Of a stretch of DNA of 10,297 nt, positions 1-5,677 are shown in pieces. Made by a program: the position numbers and the translations under genes. The stretch comes from Phycisphaeraceae bacterium. Lineage in GTDB: Bacteria; Planctomycetota; Phycisphaerae; Phycisphaerales; UBA1924. The stretch spans positions 1 to 10,297 of the forward strand of contig WUAK01000083.1 in NCBI GenBank assembly GCA_009827205.1, read 5' to 3'. Numbering within the stretch: position 1 is the first letter of the stretch; every line of letters begins with the position of its first letter. The notes below the pieces were generated by a model that saw only the letters and a list, made by a program, of their open reading frames with translations, was not told the DNA's origin and ran no database searches.

Positions 1-2
1 GG

Positions 3-104
3 GGCGTGGTCGATCACGTGTTCAAACCCGAAGAAGCCGCCAACGCATGGGAACGCCTCGAAGCCTCCGGGCAGTTCGGCAAGGTTGTCATCGACTGGTC
101 GTGA
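3..104 (+). CDS. C-terminal end of a zinc-binding dehydrogenase / quinone oxidoreductase-like protein (5' truncated)
   Basis: This frame is open from the window edge and encodes 33 residues before a TGA stop. The visible tail runs GVVDHVF, then KPEEAANAWERLEAS, then GQFGKVVIDW. It matches the usual end of medium-chain dehydrogenases of the quinone oxidoreductase/zinc-binding alcohol dehydrogenase type, where a 'hPleeAaeAhrrles...GKiVl' segment forms the last helix and strand of the catalytic domain. The nucleotide-binding and metal-binding parts lie outside the window, so substrate and cofactor cannot be judged. Its last 17 bases overlap the end of the convergent ASCH gene on the other strand, leaving no room for an intergenic terminator. 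The family call is reasonably firm; the exact enzyme is unknown. Confidence 0.7.
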   Translation, partial: GVVDHVFKPEEAANAWERLEASGQFGKVVIDWS

Positions 105-516
105 CCGCTTCTTCGAGCACAAGCCACGCGGCCCGAGGATTCGCCGCCCTCTCACGTGAGTAGTCCGGGCCCTCGTTACAGGGCTCGACACGCACGAGAT
201 GGATCACTGTCCCGAACCGGGCCGAGCTCTTGAGTGACCAGTACGCGTCATCACCAAGGACGATCGGGTCCAGGCGTGCTCTGAGCGCTTCCATGTTCTC
301 AGGCGTGAGCCCCTCGAGCTGTTCGACGTGTTCGACCTGGGCCTTCGCGCAAACCGATCCTGAGGCAACCTTGAAGTAGACCGTGTCGCCCTTGATGACT
401 CTGCCAAACGGAGCGATGCGGTTCTTCGAGAGTCTGAGTTCAGCGGCTTTCTTGCCGTCCAGAATCAGCTGCGCGTACTTCCTGTGCACAACCGCGACAT
501 GGACTCGGCTACTCAC
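88..516 (-). CDS. ASCH-domain protein
   Basis: A 142-residue protein that is almost entirely one ASCH (ASC-1 homology) domain. Residues 21-28 read GKKAAELR, matching the family's GxKxxExR signature, and a GDTVYFKV strand follows at about 43-50. ASCH domains have a PUA-like beta-barrel fold and are thought to bind RNA or nucleotides. Characterised members include ribonucleases and the N4-acetylcytidine amidohydrolase YqfB, but the activity here cannot be told from sequence. The start is GTG, whose last two bases plus the next base form the TGA stop of hldE (GTGA overlap). GAAGG lies 4 bases upstream, inside hldE, so translation is probably coupled. It is the last gene of the maf-lpxK-hldE operon and its end runs into the convergent dehydrogenase gene. 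Confidence 0.85.
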   Translation of the reverse strand: MSSRVHVAVVHRKYAQLILDGKKAAELRLSKNRIAPFGRVIKGDTVYFKVASGSVCAKAQVEHVEQLEGLTPENMEALRARLDPIVLGDDAYWSLKSSARFGTVIHLVRVEPCNEGPDYSRERAANPRAAWLVLEEAVTTSR

Positions 517-1985
517 CGGGCCTTCATCCGTTCGATGGTGCCTGTGGTGCTCTTGCCCTCGACAAGATCTATAAGTTCGACACGCCCGCCGTAGGACTCG
601 ACGATGTCGTACCCCACGACCTCTTCACGCTTGTAGTCGGCGCCCTTGATGAGCACATCGGGTCTGATCTCTTCGATCAGGCGGATCGGTGTGTCCTCGC
701 TGAAGGGCACGACCGCGTCCACGCACCCGACGGCGCCAAGCACACGCGCCCGGTCTTCGAGAGAGTTCACAGGTCGGCCTTCGCCCTTGAGTCGCCTGAT
801 CGAATCGTCGTCGTTCAGCCCGACGATGAGCATCGCACCGTGCTCTGCGGATCGTTCGAGCATCGAGATGTGCCCGGCATGGATGATGTCGAAGCAGCCG
901 TTGGTGAAGATAACCTTGCCGCCGGTATTGCGCACGACGTCGGCCTCAAGCCTTGCCTGCTCGGCAGATCTTAACTTGCCCTGCAGCCGTCCGGCCTGCT
1001 TCAGGACCTCGTGACGGATCCTCGCCAGCGGGATCGGTTCTACGCCGAAGATCTCGACCTCGAGCCCGGCCGCGGTGTTGGCCAGCGCAACCGAGTTCGC
1101 CCAATCGAGCCCACACCCCGCACCCGCGGCGAGCCCGGCCAGGACCATGTCTCCCGCGCCGGTCACGTCGTACACCTGTCTTGCGACCGTCGGCACGATG
1201 ATCGGATCCTGCCCACGCTCGAGCAGCAATGCCCCGTGACGATCGAGCGTGACTACGACAGTTTCTAGGTCCAGGTCATTGAGCAGCATGCGAGCGATAT
1301 CGTTGTTCTGGGACTCGGTGCCGGACGCCAGCCCCGTGGCCTTCTCTGCTTCGGTCCTGTTGGGTGTGATGCACGTCGCGCCGCGGTACTTCGCGTAGTC
1401 AGCGATCGCCGCGGGATCGACGAGCACCGGCTTGTCCGCGGCTCTGGCGCGAGAGATCACCTCCTGACAGATCTCGCGCGAGCACACACCCTTGTTGTAA
1501 TCCTCGATGCACACAACATCCGCATCCGCGAGTTCCTTGTCGAACGCTTCGATCAGTTGGCTCGCAACCTCATCTGAGAGCGGCTCATTGGACTCGAAAT
1601 CGACACGGAACATCTTCTGCGGATGCCTGTGCTGGGCCAGTCCGATGAGTGAGCGCTTGACGGTTGTCGGTCTGCCGTTGTCAGCGACGAGACCTTCGGT
1701 CCCGACGCGTTCATCATTCAGAGCGGTGCGCAGCTTCTCGGCTTCGTTATCGTTGCCTGTCACCCCAAACACGGAGACGCTAGCGCCCATCGCAACAAGG
1801 TTGAGGCACACGTTCGCTGCGCCGCCGGGCCTGTGCTCCGAGCTCTTCACGTGGAGTACGGGCACGGGCGCGTCGTTGGAGAGCCGGTCCGCGTCGCCGT
1901 AGAGGAGTTCGTCGAGCATCAGGTCGCCCACGACGAGCGCTTTGAACGGCCTGACTTTCGAGATCGATTCGGTCAGAGAAACCAT
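513..1985 (-). CDS. hldE: Bifunctional heptose-7-phosphate kinase / heptose-1-phosphate adenylyltransferase
   Basis: A 490-residue fusion of the two cytoplasmic enzymes that phosphorylate heptose 7-phosphate at C1 and later transfer AMP to give ADP-heptose for lipopolysaccharide inner core. Length is close to E. coli HldE (477). Residues about 14-330 form a PfkB/ribokinase-type kinase: GDLMLDE at 20-26, the substrate-side GGAANV at 54-59, TPNRTE at 207-212, and the ATP/anion-hole motif DVTGAGD at 273-279 with catalytic Asp279. Residues about 355-490 form a nucleotidyltransferase with TNGCFDIIHAGH at 361-372 (HxGH signature at 369-372) and a KSTT motif near the C-terminus. The gene follows lpxK by 9 bases with no clear Shine-Dalgarno sequence, so it probably depends on read-through and coupling. 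The phosphatase (GmhB) and epimerase (HldD) of the pathway are not in the window. Confidence 0.97.
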   Translation of the reverse strand: MVSLTESISKVRPFKALVVGDLMLDELLYGDADRLSNDAPVPVLHVKSSEHRPGGAANVCLNLVAMGASVSVFGVTGNDNEAEKLRTALNDERVGTEGLVADNGRPTTVKRSLIGLAQHRHPQKMFRVDFESNEPLSDEVASQLIEAFDKELADADVVCIEDYNKGVCSREICQEVISRARAADKPVLVDPAAIADYAKYRGATCITPNRTEAEKATGLASGTESQNNDIARMLLNDLDLETVVVTLDRHGALLLERGQDPIIVPTVARQVYDVTGAGDMVLAGLAAGAGCGLDWANSVALANTAAGLEVEIFGVEPIPLARIRHEVLKQAGRLQGKLRSAEQARLEADVVRNTGGKVIFTNGCFDIIHAGHISMLERSAEHGAMLIVGLNDDDSIRRLKGEGRPVNSLEDRARVLGAVGCVDAVVPFSEDTPIRLIEEIRPDVLIKGADYKREEVVGYDIVESYGGRVELIDLVEGKSTTGTIERMKAR

Positions 1986-1994
1986 GGGTCGAGT

Positions 1995-3011
1995 CTATTC
2001 CGGTGCCTGCTCCGCCGCCGAGCGGATCATCTCATCGAGCCTATCGCCGCCCTCAACGAGCCGCATCCTGAGAATCGGTCGAACAACTTGGCAGGGCCAC
2101 CGATCTGTGGGTACGTGCCTCAGCTTCGACCAGTCCTTCTCCGTGCACACGATCGCATCGCATCCCTCGGCTGCCTTGACGAGCTTGCCGACCGTGCTCC
2201 GCTTGTACGGGTCGTGGTCACGCAAAACCAACTTTGAATTGAGAGAGCCGGCGTATCGCTCGACTGTGCTGACGAATGGCACCGGATTCCCGATCGCGCA
2301 CACCGCCGCGACTCGCTTGCCGTCGAGCCAACCGATCGGCTCCTCGCGGTCACCGATCTGTAGCCCGTCCCACGCGTGCTCAGCGACCGCGATATGCAGC
2401 TGTCTGTTGATCTCAAGAACAGAGGAACGCAGCGCATTCAGATCGGCGCCGCTGACACTCTCGGCATGCGTCAGCACGGCAGCGTGTGCCCGAACCAAGG
2501 AATTTGTCGATTCGCGCAGGCGCCCGAAGGGGAGCAATTCGCCTTCAAACGGACTGCGTGTGGAGTCGATGAGCACGATGTCGAGTTGACGGGCAATCCT
2601 GCGGTGTTGGAACCCGTCGTCTAATACGACCGAGTCCACGGCCTCGCCCTCTTGGGTCCCAAAGAGTTCGATCAGCCCCTCGGTCCTGTTGGGTTGGGCA
2701 ACGATGGGCAGGTCATCGAAACGCTGGGCGTACTCGTCGGCTTCGTCCGATGTGCCGTGGGCGTTCCTCTTTGAGCCATAGCCGCGCATCGCGATACAGG
2801 GGTTCCGCCCGTCTTCTCTGAGAACTCCGATGGTGTGCGCAACCATGGGCGACTTGCCCGTCCCCCCTACAGAGAGATTCCCGATGCTGATCACGGGCCG
2901 GTCGAGTGTTACCACCCCCCGGCCTGCGTCGAAGTTTGCGTTGCGGCGTTTGATCTCGCGCGCGTAGATCTTTGCGACCGGAGCCAGCAGAGTGCGAGAA
3001 AGCGGCCTCAT
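1995..3011 (-). CDS. lpxK: Tetraacyldisaccharide 4'-kinase (lipid A biosynthesis)
   Basis: LpxK phosphorylates the 4' position of the tetraacyl disaccharide 1-phosphate to make lipid IVA at the inner face of the inner membrane. The 338-residue product has the family's landmarks: an amphipathic N-terminus (residues 1-23), SIGNLSVGGTGKSPMV at about 42-57 containing the P-loop GGTGKS, MRGYGSK at 75-81, DDGFQHRRI at 131-139, DIVLID at about 144-149, and LLPFGRLRES at 159-168 (usually LLPAGPLREP). Length is typical of the family. The ATG overlaps the stop of the upstream membrane-protein gene as ATGA, and GGGGAG lies 8 bases before it. Together with hldE this shows lipid A and heptose synthesis encoded side by side. 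Confidence 0.96.
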   Translation of the reverse strand: MRPLSRTLLAPVAKIYAREIKRRNANFDAGRGVVTLDRPVISIGNLSVGGTGKSPMVAHTIGVLREDGRNPCIAMRGYGSKRNAHGTSDEADEYAQRFDDLPIVAQPNRTEGLIELFGTQEGEAVDSVVLDDGFQHRRIARQLDIVLIDSTRSPFEGELLPFGRLRESTNSLVRAHAAVLTHAESVSGADLNALRSSVLEINRQLHIAVAEHAWDGLQIGDREEPIGWLDGKRVAAVCAIGNPVPFVSTVERYAGSLNSKLVLRDHDPYKRSTVGKLVKAAEGCDAIVCTEKDWSKLRHVPTDRWPCQVVRPILRMRLVEGGDRLDEMIRSAAEQAPE

Positions 3012-3490
3012 CTGGACTGCTCCCCGTCTGAGCGCTCGCTGTTGTCGGTGAGACGCAACTCGGGTGTATCGCCTTTGGCCTGCTCTTCGCGTCTCTTCGT
3101 TCTTTCCTTCTCAACGAGATCACGCACACTTGTGCGGATGTCCGAGAGCTCCTCGCGGAGATCAGTGTGCATCTTCGAGTGGAGCCTGAAGTTGTTGAGC
3201 ACATCCACCAACGCCAGCACGACGAGCATAAAGAGCAGCCCGATCAGCATCGCCCAGGTCAGCATGAACTTGCGGGGTGAGGCCGGGGTCACGATCGCAA
3301 ACAAGTACACGATCATGGGCAAAGTCGTCATCATCACGATGCCGCCCGCGGTCCTGATGCGCCTGCGCGACTCGGGCACATCGGCCTCACGAAGCGCGAG
3401 GATATACCCAGCAAGAACGAGCATAAGGATTGCGCAGGGAGGCACGACCGCCCAGAGCGGGAGAGCGGCTCCGGTCGAGGCAAGCGTCAC
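3008..3490 (-). CDS. Uncharacterised three-helix membrane protein with charged C-terminal tail
   Basis: I do not recognise a family. From the start chosen here the protein has 160 residues. Three hydrophobic segments are visible at about 11-33, 47-68 and 76-98. They are followed by a charged tail (about 100-160) rich in Glu, Arg and Lys, with a likely short coiled coil at about 106-138 (HTDLREELSDIRTSV and onward). The tail is probably cytosolic by the positive-inside rule. The start chosen is the GTG at 3490, because it overlaps the maf stop as GTGA, the arrangement seen at two other junctions of the operon. A TTG at 3517 in the same frame would add nine residues and lengthen the overlap. 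The downstream lpxK begins inside its stop codon (ATGA). Position suggests an envelope-related role, but the sequence shows no catalytic motif. Confidence 0.8.
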   Translation of the reverse strand: MTLASTGAALPLWAVVPPCAILMLVLAGYILALREADVPESRRRIRTAGGIVMMTTLPMIVYLFAIVTPASPRKFMLTWAMLIGLLFMLVVLALVDVLNNFRLHSKMHTDLREELSDIRTSVRDLVEKERTKRREEQAKGDTPELRLTDNSERSDGEQSR

Positions 3491-4107
3491 GCCGCGACGC
3501 CCCGCTCGATACCCCAAGCCTGCAAACGATCCGATAGCCGGCGCATCGGCAAACCCATGATCGACGTTGGATCACCCTCGTACTCAATCGGCCAGCCAGC
3601 GTCCAAACGCTCGGCGAGGTTGTACGCGCCGGCTTTGCCCTGCCATTGACCCGAGGAGACGTAAGACTCGATCTCTTCGTTGCTCACGTCGCCCCACACC
3701 ACCGAAGCGCCGTCGGAGAATAATTCGCGCCGGCCTGTCGCGGGATCGATCAGTGCGACCCCGGTCACGACCGAGTGGGGCACACCCACGAATGAACGCA
3801 GGATCTCCTGTGCGTGGTCCGCATCTCTGGGTTGTCCAACCAGCGATCCATCGGGGGCGATGCAGATTGTGTCCGCGCCCAGAACCACCGAAGAAGACAA
3901 GCCCGTGTCCGCTCCTCCGACCGCTTTGAGATACGCCAGCGCCATGACCCAGTGGTCCGGGTTGACAGGCCCAGAGGTCAAACCACCGTCGTCCAGTGAG
4001 CGCGAGGAGAGTTCAAACCCGAAGCCCGCGTCGGTCAGGAGTTGCCTCCTCCTCGGGCTCTTGCTTGCAAGGATGAGCTTTCTGGGGTTCATCGAGTGGT
4101 CGTCCAT
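3487..4107 (-). CDS. maf: Maf-family nucleotide pyrophosphatase
   Basis: A 206-residue Maf/HAM1-fold protein. Family members hydrolyse non-canonical or pyrimidine nucleoside triphosphates to monophosphates and pyrophosphate in the cytoplasm and are linked to housecleaning and septum control. Visible motifs are LILASKSPRRRQLL at 11-24 (phosphate-binding SxSPRR), GADTICIA at 77-84 with the acidic Asp79, GQPRDADHAQEIL at 91-103, KAGAYN at 158-163 and GLP at 185-187. The usual Asp before KAGAY is Gly157 here and the usual 'IQG' after it is missing, so the substrate subclass (dTTP/UTP versus m7GTP) is not clear. The ATG at 4107 is preferred over the one at 4092 because GGAGAAGG (4109-4116) sits just upstream. 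First gene of the five-gene operon. Confidence 0.93.
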   Translation of the reverse strand: MDDHSMNPRKLILASKSPRRRQLLTDAGFGFELSSRSLDDGGLTSGPVNPDHWVMALAYLKAVGGADTGLSSSVVLGADTICIAPDGSLVGQPRDADHAQEILRSFVGVPHSVVTGVALIDPATGRRELFSDGASVVWGDVSNEEIESYVSSGQWQGKAGAYNLAERLDAGWPIEYEGDPTSIMGLPMRRLSDRLQAWGIERGVAA

Positions 4108-4169
4108 GCCTTCTCCACTCCATTCTATCGTCGTTCGCCGGGCCGAGGCACGAACGCTACCGTTGAACG
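4108..4169. promoter_or_regulatory. Divergent promoter region between maf operon and carbon-nitrogen hydrolase gene
   Basis: This 62-base gap separates two divergent genes, so it must hold or border the start signals of both unless transcription comes from farther away. On the - strand TAGAAT (4122-4127) matches five of six bases of a sigma-70 -10 box, but it lies only about 14 bases before the maf ATG and lacks a good -35. On the + strand TACCGT (4158-4163) lies 6 bases before the hydrolase ATG. An inverted repeat CGTTCG/CGAACG (4132-4137 and 4151-4156, 13-base spacer) sits between them and might be an operator. All assignments within the region are by eye. Confidence 0.4.
4109..4116 (-). 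promoter_or_regulatory. Ribosome binding site of maf
   Basis: GGAGAAGG on the - strand. Its GGAG core is 5 bases from the ATG at 4107, which decides that start over the in-frame ATG at 4092. Confidence 0.65.
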
Positions 4170-4955
4170 ATGCGCGCCCACCTGCTCCAGCTCGATCTCG
4201 CCTGGGAAGACCGTCAAGCGAACTTCAGGCTTGTCGATAATGCTCTCGATAGGGCCAAACCCGAAGAGGGCGATCTCGTGGTCCTGCCCGAGCTCTTCGA
4301 CTCGGCTTTCAGCCTGAACGCCGCGAAGAACGCCGACCGCAACGACGAGACGCTCCGCTTCCTGCTCGAACTCTCCGACGATCTGGGCGTCACGATCCAG
4401 GGCAGCAGGACACTGCTGCCCTGCGATTGCGACAAGGCCTTCAACAACGCAACCGTTGTCGCCCCGGAGCAGCGCCTGCTCTGTGAGTACAGCAAGGTCC
4501 ACCCGTTCACATACGGCAAAGAACCAGACCATTTCCGAGGCGGGGAAACCGTAACGACATACACCTGGTCGTCGGGGGATCAGTCGCTGACCGTCTGCCC
4601 GGCGGTCTGCTACGACCTGCGGTTCCCAGAGCTCTTCCGCGCCGGGCTCGCAAAGGGTGCCGAGCTCTTTGCCATCGGAGCCAACTGGCCCGACACAAGG
4701 CAGTCCCACTGGCGCGCTCTGGCGATCGCGCGGGCGATCGAGAATCAGGCCTTTGTTCTCGCCGTGAACAGGACCGGCAACGACCCGCACCTGTCGTATA
4801 CAGGCGGCACGATCGCTATAGGACCCAAGGGCGACATCCTCGGAGAGCTCGATAATGCACCGGGCGTGCTCACGGTCGAGATCGATCCGGATTCTGTTCG
4901 CGCCTGGCGGGACCAGTTCCCAGCGTGGCGCGACGGCAAGATTCACACGCTCTGA
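4170..4955 (+). CDS. Carbon-nitrogen hydrolase, omega-amidase (YafV/NIT2)-like
   Basis: A 261-residue cytoplasmic nitrilase-superfamily enzyme. The catalytic triad is visible as Glu41 (VLPELFD), Lys109 (EYSKVHPF) and Cys147 (PAVCYDLRFPE), with the accessory glutamate at Glu118 (YGKEPDHF). The segments GANWPDTRQSHW, ARAIENQAFVLAVNRTG and the following GDILGE resemble YafV/NIT2 omega-amidases, which hydrolyse 2-oxoglutaramate or 2-oxosuccinamate left by glutamine or asparagine transamination. Specificity cannot be proven by eye, and another aliphatic amidase activity is possible. The length is typical of the subgroup. No Shine-Dalgarno sequence is seen before the ATG. The gene is divergent from maf and stands 71 bases before the PEP-CTERM gene, with no clear terminator between. 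Confidence 0.9.
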   Translation: MRAHLLQLDLAWEDRQANFRLVDNALDRAKPEEGDLVVLPELFDSAFSLNAAKNADRNDETLRFLLELSDDLGVTIQGSRTLLPCDCDKAFNNATVVAPEQRLLCEYSKVHPFTYGKEPDHFRGGETVTTYTWSSGDQSLTVCPAVCYDLRFPELFRAGLAKGAELFAIGANWPDTRQSHWRALAIARAIENQAFVLAVNRTGNDPHLSYTGGTIAIGPKGDILGELDNAPGVLTVEIDPDSVRAWRDQFPAWRDGKIHTL

Positions 4956-4973
4956 GCACCTCGGGCCGAAATT

Positions 4974-4985
4974 TTGTTCGTACAA
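4974..4985. repeat. Small inverted repeat TTGT-4-ACAA upstream of the PEP-CTERM gene
   Basis: TTGT and ACAA are separated by four bases in the AT-rich part of the 71-base gap before the PEP-CTERM gene. It lies about 40 bases before that start codon, where an operator or -35 region would be expected. A palindrome this short can arise by chance, and I see no convincing -35/-10 pair: TACGCT at 5001-5006 could be a weak -10. Confidence 0.25.
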
Positions 4986-5014
4986 CAGCAATTCTTGGTG
5001 TACGCTTCCGAGGT

Positions 5015-5020
5015 AGGAGA
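5015..5020 (+). promoter_or_regulatory. Strong ribosome binding site of the PEP-CTERM gene
   Basis: AGGAGA lies 6 bases before the ATG at 5027. It fixes that ATG as the start rather than the upstream in-frame ATG at 4925, which falls inside the hydrolase gene and would hide the signal peptide. Confidence 0.8.
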
Positions 5021-5026
5021 GAAGGA

Positions 5027-5677
5027 ATGCTGACAAACCGTCTATTCGTTGCCGGCTGCGCTGTGGCCGCATCCACCGCTGCCCACGCTCAGACCGAGCT
5101 GCAATTCTCGTTCGATGTGAGCCAGGCTATCGCAGCTCCCGGTGACATCGTCACCTTTACGCTGATGGCCGAATTGGTAAACCCGACAGGTACAATCCTC
5201 GCAACAGTCGCCGACATGGGCTTCAACCTGTCAATGAGCGGTGACGACCTCACAATCCAGAACAACGAGTTCGCTCCCGCTTTCGACAGCGACTTTTTCG
5301 GCCCCGCCAACGACGGTGTCGTCTCAGGCGACTCCATCATCGGTGCGTTGGGCGGCAACACGCTCCCTCCGCTCAACAACGCTGGTGGCCCCGACTCGAG
5401 CAACCCGCTGACGATCTACAGCTTCGATGTTGTCGTCCCTGCAAACCCTGCACAAAGTGACTACGTCATCGATAACTTCGAGTTAGTCGGCCAGATCACC
5501 GGTGCGTACGCTGGCGTTCCCTTTCCCACCATCCTGACCTACCAGGATGCGCAAGGAAACCCCGGGGATACGCCATACAGTGTCGTTGGCATCGCTGGGT
5601 TCTCGATCATCCCCGCGCCATCGAGCGGCTTTGCGCTGCTCGGGCTCGGTGCCCTCGCGGCTCGCCGCAGGCGCTAA
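5027..5677 (+). CDS. Secreted PEP-CTERM-type sorting-signal protein
   Basis: A 216-residue exported protein. Residues 1-21 form a Sec signal peptide (MLTNR, hydrophobic core, AHA before Gln22). The mature part (about 22-195) is acidic and rich in Asn, Asp, Gly and Pro, with beta-type strands such as PGDIVTFTLMAELVNP and NPLTIYSFDVVVP that recall cohesin-like or Ig-like folds, though that is only an impression. The last 21 residues are a sorting tail: PAPSS at 196-200, a short hydrophobic helix (about 201-211) and a final run of four arginines. This is a PEP-CTERM-like arrangement with Ala in place of Glu, a variant I associate with Planctomycetota, normally processed by an exosortase that is not in this window. 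The start is set by AGGAGA 6 bases upstream. Its TAA overlaps the stop of the convergent ATPase gene. Confidence 0.88.
   Translation: MLTNRLFVAGCAVAASTAAHAQTELQFSFDVSQAIAAPGDIVTFTLMAELVNPTGTILATVADMGFNLSMSGDDLTIQNNEFAPAFDSDFFGPANDGVVSGDSIIGALGGNTLPPLNNAGGPDSSNPLTIYSFDVVVPANPAQSDYVIDNFELVGQITGAYAGVPFPTILTYQDAQGNPGDTPYSVVGIAGFSIIPAPSSGFALLGLGALAARRRR

Noticed and set aside
1351..2694. A 15-base identical direct repeat (TCGGTCCTGTTGGGT) at 1351-1365 in hldE and 2680-2694 in lpxK
   Set aside because: Both copies encode the peptide PNRTE with the same codons. In HldE this is the conserved ribokinase-family TPN-x-x-E region, so chance codon agreement is the simpler explanation.
4956..4980. Possible intrinsic terminator after the hydrolase gene (TCGGGCCGA followed by a short T-run)
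   Set aside because: The two arms leave only a one-base loop and the T-run is four bases, so no stable terminator hairpin can form.
4925..5026. N-terminal extension of the PEP-CTERM gene from the in-frame ATG at 4925
   Set aside because: It would overlap the hydrolase gene and bury the signal peptide. A strong AGGAGA site precedes the ATG at 5027.
4125..5072. Open frame of 315 codons on the - strand opposite the carbon-nitrogen hydrolase
   Set aside because: Antisense shadow of a gene with an intact catalytic triad. No recognisable domain, and it would cover the strong start region of the PEP-CTERM gene.
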